A stretch of DNA of 64,000 nucleotides, taken from Clostridium_B lapidicellarium. Its GTDB lineage: Bacteria; Bacillota; Clostridia; Clostridiales; Clostridiaceae. The translations under genes and the position numbers were made by a program. Below the pieces are notes generated by a model. The model searched no databases. It worked only from the letters and a program-made list of their open reading frames with translations, and had not been told where the DNA came from. This document shows positions 15,987 through 24,439 of this stretch, in pieces; the first letter of the stretch is position 1, and each line of letters begins with the position of its first letter. The stretch lies in the NCBI RefSeq assembly GCF_041224415.1, contig NZ_JBGFFE010000003.1, forward strand, positions 1 to 64,000, read 5' to 3'.

Positions 15987-17293
15987 TTTCTCACTTCCTT
16001 TTTCATTAAGCTTTTTAAGGGAATTTCAATAGTGAAAATAGTTTCACTGCAGTTGCCTTCACTGTTTAAAAGTACCCTGCCATTTAAATTTGCAACTGTG
16101 TTTTTTACATAAGAGAGGCCTATGCCAGTAGAAGGTTCTCCAAATTCATTGTATTTTGTCGTATATCCCGGTTTGAAGATGAGTTCCCGCTTTTTTTCCG
16201 GTATTCCGGTACCATTGTCCTTTATTTTAAATACCATTGAATCGTATTTTCTGTATATGCTGATTTTTATAATACCGGTTTTTTCTATGGCTTCAACTGA
16301 ATTTGACACCAAATTGTTTATAATCGACATCACAGTATAGCTGTGAAGTTCAGGTATATTTGAAGATATATCCTTGAAAAATTCAATTTGTTTTCCGAGT
16401 GATAGAGAATATTTTTTATTTGTTTCAACTATTATATCGGCAATCTCACTTATATCCATATAATCTTTCGAATCCTCAGAGGAAATCATTTTAGAAAGAC
16501 CTGCGTATATTCTCTGGTTGTCTTTTTTTATTTCATGTACCTGACCTGCAATTTCCAGTAATTTTTGTGACAATTTTTTCGGATCAAATTTGGAAAGGTG
16601 GTTGTGCTGAAGGCTTTCATATAGATTATAACAATTTTTTGTAATATTTTCAGCGTAGGATAATGAATTTTTCAATTGAAGGGATTCGGCATATAAATTT
16701 GATATTAACAAAAGCATGTATCTGTTTTTTTCTTCTTTTCGTCTGGCGAAATCCTTAACCTGATTTAATTCTACTATATTGAAAAATCCAAGAACAAAGA
16801 AACTTCTGACAGTGGAAATAATACATATTAGACCCAGAGTAAATATGGAGATCGGGTTTTTCAGCACTAAAAACCTTATTAAAAGTTCCACAATGGAAGA
16901 GGAAATATCTGTAAAAGTGGCAAGTATTCCTATTAAAATTGGATTATTGTGAAAGCTGTTGACTTTCGTAATATATAGTAAATATGAAAAAACAAGATAA
17001 TAAAAAAAAGCCGGAAAATGTAATAAAAAATCACTGTAAAATTGAAACCCACTTTTAAAAATAAAATCAATTGTAATTCTAAATATAACAGTAGATGCTC
17101 CAATGACTATTCCATATAAAACTAGGGGTATCTTCTTTACCCACAGCAGAAAAAATAAAAATACTGCAGAGCTAAAGCTTATACGGAAGGTGTCATGAAA
17201 TGGGTAAAATTTCAGCTCGCTTATTATCGGCAGTGAAAATGCCATTAGAATTAGAATATATAAGTCATTTTTTACATTTGCACTGTTTCTCAA
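15983..17293 (-). CDS. Sensor histidine kinase of the GlnK/YcbA type
   Basis: Product of 436 residues from the TTG at 17293: AGAGGTG lies nine bases before it, whereas the GTG at 17305 overlaps that site. About six hydrophobic helices fill residues 1-190. A helical dimerisation region contains VHEIKKDNQRIYAGL, whose His is the likely phosphorylation site (the HEIKKD form seen in YcbA-like kinases). The HATPase domain shows IINNLVSNSVEAIE (N box), KDNGTGIP (G1) and GIGLSYVKNTV (G2). It partners the response regulator encoded next to it. The signal is probably an amino acid or dicarboxylate, by context only. Confidence 0.82.
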   Translation of the reverse strand: MRNSANVKNDLYILILMAFSLPIISELKFYPFHDTFRISFSSAVFLFFLLWVKKIPLVLYGIVIGASTVIFRITIDFIFKSGFQFYSDFLLHFPAFFYYLVFSYLLYITKVNSFHNNPILIGILATFTDISSSIVELLIRFLVLKNPISIFTLGLICIISTVRSFFVLGFFNIVELNQVKDFARRKEEKNRYMLLLISNLYAESLQLKNSLSYAENITKNCYNLYESLQHNHLSKFDPKKLSQKLLEIAGQVHEIKKDNQRIYAGLSKMISSEDSKDYMDISEIADIIVETNKKYSLSLGKQIEFFKDISSNIPELHSYTVMSIINNLVSNSVEAIEKTGIIKISIYRKYDSMVFKIKDNGTGIPEKKRELIFKPGYTTKYNEFGEPSTGIGLSYVKNTVANLNGRVLLNSEGNCSETIFTIEIPLKSLMKKEVRK

Positions 17294-17418
17294 GTAGATA
17301 TTCACCTCTTTGATATATCTTTGGAATATAAAATATTATAACATAAAAATGTGATTGATATTTGGAGAACATGAAATAATATGTGATATTGTATTCATTA
17401 ATTATAAAATTATAAAAA

Positions 17419-17457
17419 TTTTTGTGTATATTGAAGTATAATATTATATTTTTTTGT
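17419..17457 (+). promoter_or_regulatory. Repeated TTTTTGT boxes in the kinase-symporter intergenic region
   Basis: The 259 bases between the divergent genes are very AT-rich and contain two TTTTTGTxTA boxes (near 17419 and 17450). In B. subtilis GlnL binds direct repeats with a TTTTGT core; here the spacing is wider, so this is only a weak candidate operator. Confidence 0.3.
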
Positions 17458-17552
17458 ATACTGTCGTGTAATATATAGCATGTAATATATAACAAAGAAA
17501 TGTTTTTCAAAAAACTTGTATGGTTTTGACAAGAAGCTGGGGGGAAATTTAA

Positions 17553-18836
17553 ATGAAGAAAAGGCTTAAAGGTGGACTGGCCACTCAAATTCTCATAGGT
17601 CTTGTTCTTGGAGTGGTAGTTGGAGCCGTGTTCTATGGAAATCCAAATGTGAGCAAGATTTTACAGCCCTTTGGGACTATATTTATAAGGCTGATCAAGA
17701 TGATAGTTATTCCAATTGTAGTGTCCTGCCTTATAGTAGGTGTTGCCGGGGTGGGTGATTTGAAAAAGATAGGTGTTCTTGCATTGAAGACAATAGTGTA
17801 TTTTGAGGTCATGACTACTATTGCCTTGATTGTGGGAATTATAATTGGAAATGTATTTCATCCGGGCACGGGAGTTGACATGAGTTCACTTTCCAAAACA
17901 AGTATCAGCAGTTATGTGGATACTGCCAAAAAAGCTACCAATAAGGGATTTGTGGATACTATAATCAATATAGTTCCAAGCAATATTGCAGAGTCTCTAA
18001 GCAAGGGAGACATGCTTCCTATCATATTCTTTTCCGTTATGTTCGGACTTGGCATTTCTTCTATTGGAGAAAAGGGCAAGCCTTTGTTGAAATTTTTTCA
18101 AGGTACGGCGGATGCCATGTTCTGGGTAACGAACACAATTATGAAAACCGCTCCTATTGGTGTATTTGCACTTATTGGGGTTACTGTATGTAACTTCGGG
18201 CTTAAATCACTTTTACCTCTTGGAAAATTAATGCTGGTGGTTTATTCAGCCATGATTCTGTTTATATTGATATTTATGGGCATAGCGGCAAAAATTGTAG
18301 GTAACAGTATATTTAAATTGATAAGGATATTAAAAGACGAAATTATCCTTGCTTTTAGTACAGCCAGTTCGGAGGCAGTTCTTCCTAGAATAATGAAAAA
18401 AATGCAGAAATATGGGTGCCCGGATGCCATAGTTTCCTTTGTAATTCCAACAGGCTATACATTCAACTTGGACGGTTCCACTCTATATGAGTCCATTGCG
18501 GCTTTATTTATAGCACAGCTCTATGGAATACATCTTTCAATTGGAGCCCAGATAAGTTTGATAGTGGTGCTTATGATAACTTCGAAAGGCATAGCGGGCG
18601 TACCTGGAGCTTCTTTTGTAGTTTTGCTGGCCACATTGGGTGCGGTAGGTCTTCCCGCAGAAGGGCTTGCTTTTATAGCTGGAATTGATCGTCTTTTGGA
18701 CATGGCCCGAACTGTGGTAAATGTTTTGGGAAATTCTCTTGCAAGTATATTTGTTTCCAATTGGGAGCATAAATATGACAGTGAAAAAGGGGATAATTAC
18801 TATAAGAGTATTTTAAATGACAAAATAACCGCCTAA
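17553..18836 (+). CDS. Dicarboxylate/glutamate:cation symporter (DAACS, GltP family)
   Basis: Product of 427 residues, the usual size for GltP/DctA. It imports glutamate, aspartate or C4-dicarboxylates with H+ or Na+ through the cytoplasmic membrane. Signature parts are AFSTASSEAVLPR (serine-rich hairpin 1), NLDGSTLYESIAALFIAQ (the NMDGT region), ITSKGIAGVPGASF (hairpin 2) and IDRLLDMARTVVNVLGN in helix 8 with its substrate-binding Asp, Arg and Asn. The ATG follows a GGGGGG ribosome site. It is divergent from a GlnK/GlnL-type system that likely controls it, and ends at a strong hairpin. Confidence 0.9.
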   Translation: MKKRLKGGLATQILIGLVLGVVVGAVFYGNPNVSKILQPFGTIFIRLIKMIVIPIVVSCLIVGVAGVGDLKKIGVLALKTIVYFEVMTTIALIVGIIIGNVFHPGTGVDMSSLSKTSISSYVDTAKKATNKGFVDTIINIVPSNIAESLSKGDMLPIIFFSVMFGLGISSIGEKGKPLLKFFQGTADAMFWVTNTIMKTAPIGVFALIGVTVCNFGLKSLLPLGKLMLVVYSAMILFILIFMGIAAKIVGNSIFKLIRILKDEIILAFSTASSEAVLPRIMKKMQKYGCPDAIVSFVIPTGYTFNLDGSTLYESIAALFIAQLYGIHLSIGAQISLIVVLMITSKGIAGVPGASFVVLLATLGAVGLPAEGLAFIAGIDRLLDMARTVVNVLGNSLASIFVSNWEHKYDSEKGDNYYKSILNDKITA

Positions 18837-18890
18837 AAGATATAAAAGTGGGAATAAGAAAATTTGGTTCTCACTTTTATATCTTTTTGT
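18837..18890 (+). terminator. Terminator after the symporter gene
   Basis: A long stem pairs AAGATATAAAAGTGGGA with TCTCACTTTTATATCTT across a loop of about 15 bases and ends in TTTTTGTT. Confidence 0.8.
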
Positions 18891-18998
18891 TATAGATGAG
18901 TATTTGATGATAATTTATATGAATCGGCATATCGATTATATCTATGATACAATATTGTTGTAAAATAAATAGTTTAAAGATTTTAGAGGAGTAGGAAA

Positions 18999-20690
18999 AT
19001 GTGCTGTGTTACTTTTTTGAATAAAAATATGAAGACTTATGTAAAAAAAGGTACAAGACTTTTGGACTGTATAAGGGAAGCAGGTCTTAATGTGGAAACT
19101 TTTTGCGGTGGTTCTGGAAAATGTGGAAAGTGCAAGATTATGGCCTTTGGTAAACTGAGTCCTAAGACTGTGGAGGAATATGATCTGGCAAAGGGGGAAA
19201 ATGTCAGATTGTCTTGTATGGCCAAAATTGAGGGTGACGTAAGTGTTAGACTCTTTCAAAAGGGAAGTGGTTTGAAAACTGTAAATAGGGGATATTGTAA
19301 AAATGTAGAGATTAAAAGTGAATTTAAAAAAATTTCAATAACTTCTATTTCTGATTATGAAGTAAATGATTTGGAGGTTTTAAAAAAATTGGGGCTGTTG
19401 AAGAAAAAGGGTTCAGATAAAATTGAGGGAATTTTGTTTAAGAATGTTCTGCTGGATGTAGGTGAACGTTTGGGAAATATTTTAGGGGCTGCTGTGGATA
19501 TAGGAACTACTGGTATATCTGCTTATCTGATAGATTTGGAAGATGGACGGGTGTTAAAAAGAGTTTCGGGGTTGAATCCACAGACGAAATATGGGGGAGA
19601 TGTGATTTCAAGGATAAATTATTCCATGGAAAATGAAGGCGGAAGTGAAGTCTTAAGCAGGTGTATAAGAGAAAAAATCGATTACATGATTGGAGAGCTT
19701 GTAGGTAAAAATTATAAAAGGAATGAAATCTACAGGGTTTCAATAGCTGCTAATACTACGATGCTTCATTTGTTTTTAGGAGTCAAAGCCGATTCAATAG
19801 CTGTGTTTCCCTATAAAGCCGTATTTTTGAATATGCTGAATTTAAAGGCAGGAGAGCTTGATATACATATAAACGGGCGGGGATTTGTGACAGTTCTCCC
19901 CTCGGCTTCGCCATATATAGGTGCAGATATAATCTCGGGAATTGTAGCTGTGGATTTTTATAGGAAAACTGCCCCGTCCTTATTCATAGATATTGGGACC
20001 AATGGAGAAATAGTTGCTGTATATGGCGGAAAAATGGTAGCTTGTTCCACAGCTGCAGGGCCGGCACTTGAGGGGATGAATATCGACTGTGGAATGAGGG
20101 CCGAACAGGGTGCCATAGATAATTTCAATATAAATGAGAATTATGGGATAAATTACACTACTATAGGGAATAAAGAGGCATCGGGAATTTGTGGCAGTGC
20201 ACTCTTGGACATCGGGGCAGCTTTTTTGGAAAGGGGTATAATAACTAAAACCGGTAGATTTAACAGGACGCTTCCGGAAAAAATCAGAGACAGGCTTTCT
20301 GGAAAAAAATTCTATATAACAGACAGAGTATTTATATCCCAGAGAGACATAAGACAAATTCAGCTGGCAAAAGGGGCCATATGTTCGGGCATGGAAATGC
20401 TTTTAAAAGAAATGGACATAGATATAAAGAATATAGAGGAAATAGTTATAGCAGGTGCTTTTGGTTATCATATTAATGCAGAGAGCATAAAGAAAATAGG
20501 ACTTATTCCAAAGGGATTTAGAGGAAACATAAGCTTTGTGGGAAACTCCTCTGTAGAAGGTGCAAGAATGGCCATCGTAAATAAAGACAAGCTTCATAAA
20601 ATGAATGAAATAAGAAAGAGTATAGATGTAGTGGAGCTGTCTTTAAAAGATGATTTCCAGGACTATTTTATAAAAGCATTGAATTTTTAG
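18999..20690 (+). CDS. Reductive activator of corrinoid protein (RACo-like)
   Basis: Product of 563 residues with the same plan as the gene at 4929-6770. An N-terminal [2Fe-2S] domain has C36, C42, C45 and C73 (FCGGSGKCGKC), followed by the ASKHA/DUF4445 region: GAAVDIGTTGISAYL, FIDIGTNGEIVAV, STAAGPALEGMNI, IAGAFGYHI. Such proteins use ATP hydrolysis to drive low-potential electrons onto Co(II)-corrinoid that has dropped out of the methyl-transfer cycle. Here it heads a cluster with a corrinoid protein and three UroD-fold proteins, so those are its expected clients. AGAGGAG is six to eight bases before the ATG. Confidence 0.9.
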   Translation: MCCVTFLNKNMKTYVKKGTRLLDCIREAGLNVETFCGGSGKCGKCKIMAFGKLSPKTVEEYDLAKGENVRLSCMAKIEGDVSVRLFQKGSGLKTVNRGYCKNVEIKSEFKKISITSISDYEVNDLEVLKKLGLLKKKGSDKIEGILFKNVLLDVGERLGNILGAAVDIGTTGISAYLIDLEDGRVLKRVSGLNPQTKYGGDVISRINYSMENEGGSEVLSRCIREKIDYMIGELVGKNYKRNEIYRVSIAANTTMLHLFLGVKADSIAVFPYKAVFLNMLNLKAGELDIHINGRGFVTVLPSASPYIGADIISGIVAVDFYRKTAPSLFIDIGTNGEIVAVYGGKMVACSTAAGPALEGMNIDCGMRAEQGAIDNFNINENYGINYTTIGNKEASGICGSALLDIGAAFLERGIITKTGRFNRTLPEKIRDRLSGKKFYITDRVFISQRDIRQIQLAKGAICSGMEMLLKEMDIDIKNIEEIVIAGAFGYHINAESIKKIGLIPKGFRGNISFVGNSSVEGARMAIVNKDKLHKMNEIRKSIDVVELSLKDDFQDYFIKALNF

Positions 20691-20709
20691 AAATTTTGGG
20701 GGTGGTTTT

Positions 20710-21582
20710 ATGGAATATACCATTGATTTTAAATGTGTGAATGATAATTATGACGACATAACTGAAGAAGCAGTACAAAAGAGCGGTGTCAGCTTTCCAG
20801 AAGTACACTACAGCGGTGAAGACATGGCCAAACTTGCGAAGGCTGTAAGGATATGCGATAGAGATACTATGTCCATGGTTCCCTTTTGTATGACTGTAGA
20901 GGCAGAGGCCTTCGGGGCGGACATAAAAATGGGCGATATGAAAAAAGGACCCAGAGTTTCAAATTATGTATTTAAAAATATGGAGGATTTTGAAAAGATA
21001 AAACCTATTGATTTAAATAAAGGAAGGATTAGCCAGGTATTGAAGGCTGTAAAAATTTTAAGCAGCAGCGGGGAAAAAACTGCATTGGCTGTCCAGGGAC
21101 CTTTTACCATAATGAGTTCATTGACAGATCCGAGAACATTTTATAAAGCTATTAGAAAAGATAAAACTTTGGTAGATGACTTTATGGAGGTGATCATAGA
21201 CGGTATAGTTGCCTTTGCGGAAGCTGGAATTAAAAGTGGGGCAAATATAATTTCATTTGGCGATTCAGCAGGAACTTTAGATATATTGGGACCCAGGGTA
21301 TATAAAAATTACAGCGGAAGATATAGTTATGAAGTTTTGAAAAGATTATATCCCAAATTACAAGGTGCAATTGTACATTTCTGCGGCATTACTTCAAGTT
21401 CCATGGACAATGGAGGATTTGTAACATCACAGCCTGTTGAGGTTGAAAATGGAATTACCTATGGAGAGGCGCTCAATTACATAATAGAAAATAGGAAGGA
21501 TATAAAAATAGTAGGACATAATTGTATGAGAAAAACTTCAGTTAAAATGAAAGAACCTATAATTTGGAAGATAAATTTATAA
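20710..21582 (+). CDS. UroD-fold methyltransferase, short variant
   Basis: Product of 290 residues, about 50 shorter than its paralogue at 23377. It lacks the N-terminal helical arm (first about 40 residues of the family) and has a shortened C-terminus. The rest follows the MtaA/MtbA-type cobamide methyltransferase pattern: VPFCMTVEAEAFGA (nearly identical to a stretch of the paralogue), VQGPFTIMSSL, FGDSAGTLDILGP. The zinc-site residues H223 and C225 (HFC) and C272 (GHNC) are present, so it should still bind Zn2+ and a thiol or folate acceptor. It directly follows the activator gene and precedes the corrinoid protein gene. Whether it loads or unloads the corrinoid is unknown. Confidence 0.75.
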   Translation: MEYTIDFKCVNDNYDDITEEAVQKSGVSFPEVHYSGEDMAKLAKAVRICDRDTMSMVPFCMTVEAEAFGADIKMGDMKKGPRVSNYVFKNMEDFEKIKPIDLNKGRISQVLKAVKILSSSGEKTALAVQGPFTIMSSLTDPRTFYKAIRKDKTLVDDFMEVIIDGIVAFAEAGIKSGANIISFGDSAGTLDILGPRVYKNYSGRYSYEVLKRLYPKLQGAIVHFCGITSSSMDNGGFVTSQPVEVENGITYGEALNYIIENRKDIKIVGHNCMRKTSVKMKEPIIWKINL

Positions 21583-21609
21583 TAAATAGATTTAAGGGAG
21601 AGGATATGA

Positions 21610-22296
21610 ATGAGCATTAAAGAAGACTTATTAAAGGAACTGTCAAATTCTGTAGTGGATATGGAGGAAGAAAAGGCGGTAAAAGCATCCCAAAAATGGG
21701 TGCAGGAGGGCTTAAAAGCTTATGATGCCATAGACAAGGGGTTATCTGACGGCATGAACAGGGCAGGAATTTTATACGAGCAGGAGGAGTACTATATACC
21801 GGAACTTTTGATGTGTTCAGATGCCATGTATGCAGGTCTTGGTGTATTGAGACCGCACCTTGATAAAAATGAGGAAAATAATAAACATAAAGTTGTAATA
21901 GGAGTTGTAGAGGGAGATACACATGATATAGGTAAAAACCTTGTAAAGATAATGATGGAAACCGAGGGGTTTGAAGTTATAGATTTGGGAAGGGATGTAC
22001 CACCTGCGGATTTTGTAAGTAAAACAAAAGAGGTTGGGGCTGATATAATAGCTTTATCCACTCTTATGACCACCACTATGGACGGTATGGATCAAGTTAT
22101 AAAATTGTTGAAAAGTGAAGGTATAAGGGACAAAGTAAAGGTCATGGTAGGTGGAGGACCTATTTCGCAGAGTTTTGCAGACAAAATAGGAGCTGATATA
22201 TATACTACGGATGCATCAAAGGCTGCTAAGACAGCAAGAAAATTGTTTGAATCAAAATCTTCCCTGTCAAAAGGCGGTGTTTTAAGTGAAAGATAA
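21610..22296 (+). CDS. Corrinoid (B12-binding) methyltransferase protein
   Basis: Product of 228 residues, the usual size for MtaC/MtbC/MttC-like proteins. Residues 1-90 form the helical cap domain and 95-215 the Rossmann-like B12 domain. The cobalt-ligand motif D-T-H-D-I-G places the axial histidine at H105; the later STLMTTTMDGM and VMVGGGPISQSFADKIGAD complete the site. It carries the methyl group between a substrate-demethylating enzyme and an acceptor methyltransferase, both probably encoded beside it. Its end overlaps the next gene by 11 bases. Strong assignment; substrate not determined. Confidence 0.93.
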   Translation: MSIKEDLLKELSNSVVDMEEEKAVKASQKWVQEGLKAYDAIDKGLSDGMNRAGILYEQEEYYIPELLMCSDAMYAGLGVLRPHLDKNEENNKHKVVIGVVEGDTHDIGKNLVKIMMETEGFEVIDLGRDVPPADFVSKTKEVGADIIALSTLMTTTMDGMDQVIKLLKSEGIRDKVKVMVGGGPISQSFADKIGADIYTTDASKAAKTARKLFESKSSLSKGGVLSER

Positions 22297-23365
22297 AATG
22301 ACTCCCAAAGAGAGAGCTGAAGCCCTGGCGAAGGGAGAAGAAGTTGACAGGCTGCCCTGCAATCCAAATATAGCAAATGGAGTTGCCCGTGTCTATGGCT
22401 GCAGGATATCTGACTTCAATACAAGTGGAAAAGCTATAGCTGAAGCCCAGATAGCTTCTTACAGGAGATTTGGCATGGACAGTGTAAGGGTATTTACCGA
22501 TCTTTATGTTTGGGCTGAAGCCATGGGGGCAAAACTGGTGCTCCCTGAGGATAATACAGCAGATTTGCTCGAGCCGGCTATAGAGGATGTTAAAGATATA
22601 GATAAGCTTAGAGTAGCAAACCCATATAAAGACGGTAGGCTTCCGGTTTTTATAGAAGCCATGAAATACCTGGTAGATGAGATTGGAGAAGAAGTTCCCT
22701 GTTCAGGCGGCATAGTTGGTCCTTTTTCAAATGCTTTCTTTTTAATAGGAGTGGATAAAATGACCAGACTTTTGTTGAAAAATCCCGAGGCAGTGCATAA
22801 ATTATGCAGGATATCTCTTGAAAACTGTATAGAATATACCAAAATTATTATAGAAAACGGTCTCACGCCGACTATATCGGAGCCTTTGGCTTCCTGCACC
22901 GTGGTAAATCCAAAACATTTTAGAGAATTTTGTGCACCGTATTTGAGGGAACTTGTTGGATTTATAAAATCAAAGGGCTCTGGCTGTATACTTCATATAT
23001 GTGGAAATACGAAAAAGATATGGAATGATGTTGGAGATATGGCAGAGGATGGAGTTACGGGTTTTAGCATGGACAATGTAGTGAGTCTTGCAGAATGTAG
23101 TGAAACTATTGGAGACAGGATGAAGATACTTGGGAATGTAGATCCCTCCGGTATAATGTATGCAGGGACTAAAAAGGATATAAGAAATGCAGTTGTAGAA
23201 GCTGTAAAAGAAGGGTACAATACTTCGAAAGGTTATGTGGTTATGTCCGGATGCAGCCTTCCGGTGGAGACACCTTTTGAGAATATACAAACTATGATGG
23301 ATACTGTCAGAGAGATAGGTTATCCTGTAGATGAGGAAAAATTGGAAAATATGAAGGTAAAGTAG
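22286..23365 (+). CDS. UroD-fold methyltransferase (candidate substrate-specific MT-I)
   Basis: Product of 359 residues, full length for the uroporphyrinogen decarboxylase superfamily. The zinc triad of cobamide methyltransferases is present as H237, C239 (HICG) and C323 (SGCSLP), which argues against a haem-synthesis decarboxylase. It diverges from the two neighbours more than they do from each other, so it may be the enzyme that demethylates the substrate, as MtvB does for vanillate; this is inference. The GTG start lies inside the end of the corrinoid gene, with GGCGGTG six bases upstream, so translation is coupled. Confidence 0.75.
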   Translation: MKDKMTPKERAEALAKGEEVDRLPCNPNIANGVARVYGCRISDFNTSGKAIAEAQIASYRRFGMDSVRVFTDLYVWAEAMGAKLVLPEDNTADLLEPAIEDVKDIDKLRVANPYKDGRLPVFIEAMKYLVDEIGEEVPCSGGIVGPFSNAFFLIGVDKMTRLLLKNPEAVHKLCRISLENCIEYTKIIIENGLTPTISEPLASCTVVNPKHFREFCAPYLRELVGFIKSKGSGCILHICGNTKKIWNDVGDMAEDGVTGFSMDNVVSLAECSETIGDRMKILGNVDPSGIMYAGTKKDIRNAVVEAVKEGYNTSKGYVVMSGCSLPVETPFENIQTMMDTVREIGYPVDEEKLENMKVK

Positions 23366-23376
23366 GTGTTTTTTAT

Positions 23377-24411
23377 ATGTTGACTCCAAAAAAACGTTTG
23401 AAAATGGTTTTAGAAGGACATAAAGTTGACAGACCGCCTTGTATATGTCCTGGTGGAATGATGAATATGGCAATTAGTGAAATTATGGATTTAACTGGAT
23501 ACAGCTGGCCGAGAGCACATATAGATGAAAAGTACATGGCAGGACTTGCAGCCGGAATTTACAAATACGGAGGATTTGAAAATGTTGGAGTTCCATTTTG
23601 TATGACTGTAGAGGCGGAAGCTATGGGAGCGAAAGTCTCATTGGGCGGCAAGATAAATGAACCTAGGATTGTCGGATATCCCATAAATTCAGTAGAAGAT
23701 TGGCATAAGTTGAGGGATATAGATATAAACAGCGGGAGACCTAAAGTGGTCTTGGAGGCCATAAAGATTCTGAAGGAAAAGAATTTGCCTGTACCTATCA
23801 TGGCAAATTTGACAGGTCCGGTAAGTGTTGCCTCTTCTCTAGTAGAACCTGAAATATTTTTTAGAGAAATTATCAGAAAAAAAGACAAAGCTCATGAATT
23901 TATGGAATTTATCGTAGATAATCTTGTGAAATTCGGGAGGGCACAGCTTGAAGCCGGTGCAGATTTACTTACCATATCGGATCCCAGCGGTACAGGAGAA
24001 ATAATGGGTCCTAAAAATTTCAGAAATTTTACGCTTCCCTATTTGAACAAAATTGTAGATTCCTTGAAAAAATACACTGAATATGGCATCATAGTACATA
24101 TATGCGGCAAATTGAAAAGTATATACTCTGAGTTAAATGAACTTCACAGCAATGCTGTAAGTTTTGATTCGATTACAAGTATAAAGCAGATGTGCAGCAA
24201 TGTAAAAGATAAAGCCATAATGGGAAATATGAGTACATTTTCTCTTGAAAACGCGAGACCGGAGGATATCAGGAAAATGTGTTTTAATTGTATCAAATCG
24301 GGAGTGGATATACTGTCACCTGCTTGCGGAATAGGGCCTAGAACGCCCCTTGTAAATATAAAAGCTATGGTGAAAACTGCAAAGGATTTTAAGGAGCTGT
24401 ATACTATATAA
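23377..24411 (+). CDS. UroD-fold cobamide methyltransferase (MtaA/MtbA-like)
   Basis: Product of 344 residues. It begins with the family arm (TPKKRLKMVLEGHKVDRPPC) and carries VPFCMTVEAEAMGA, NLTGPVSVASSL and ISDPSGTGEIMGP. Zinc-site residues are H241, C243 (HICG) and C317 (PACGIGP). In methanogens such enzymes move methyl from the corrinoid protein to coenzyme M; in a bacterium without that cofactor the acceptor is more likely tetrahydrofolate or a thiol such as homocysteine, by inference. It starts 11 bases after the previous gene. Confidence 0.8.
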   Translation: MLTPKKRLKMVLEGHKVDRPPCICPGGMMNMAISEIMDLTGYSWPRAHIDEKYMAGLAAGIYKYGGFENVGVPFCMTVEAEAMGAKVSLGGKINEPRIVGYPINSVEDWHKLRDIDINSGRPKVVLEAIKILKEKNLPVPIMANLTGPVSVASSLVEPEIFFREIIRKKDKAHEFMEFIVDNLVKFGRAQLEAGADLLTISDPSGTGEIMGPKNFRNFTLPYLNKIVDSLKKYTEYGIIVHICGKLKSIYSELNELHSNAVSFDSITSIKQMCSNVKDKAIMGNMSTFSLENARPEDIRKMCFNCIKSGVDILSPACGIGPRTPLVNIKAMVKTAKDFKELYTI

Positions 24412-24439
24412 GTGAAATCTTTAATTGGGAGGTATTGAT

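Noticed and set aside
17339..17500. Repeated TAATATATA-like stretches as a tandem repeat or origin
   Set aside because: Low-complexity AT sequence without a regular period or DnaA boxes.
22286..24411. Uroporphyrinogen decarboxylase for haem synthesis
   Set aside because: The HxC and distal Cys zinc triad and the corrinoid neighbours show methyltransferases; no other haem genes are present.
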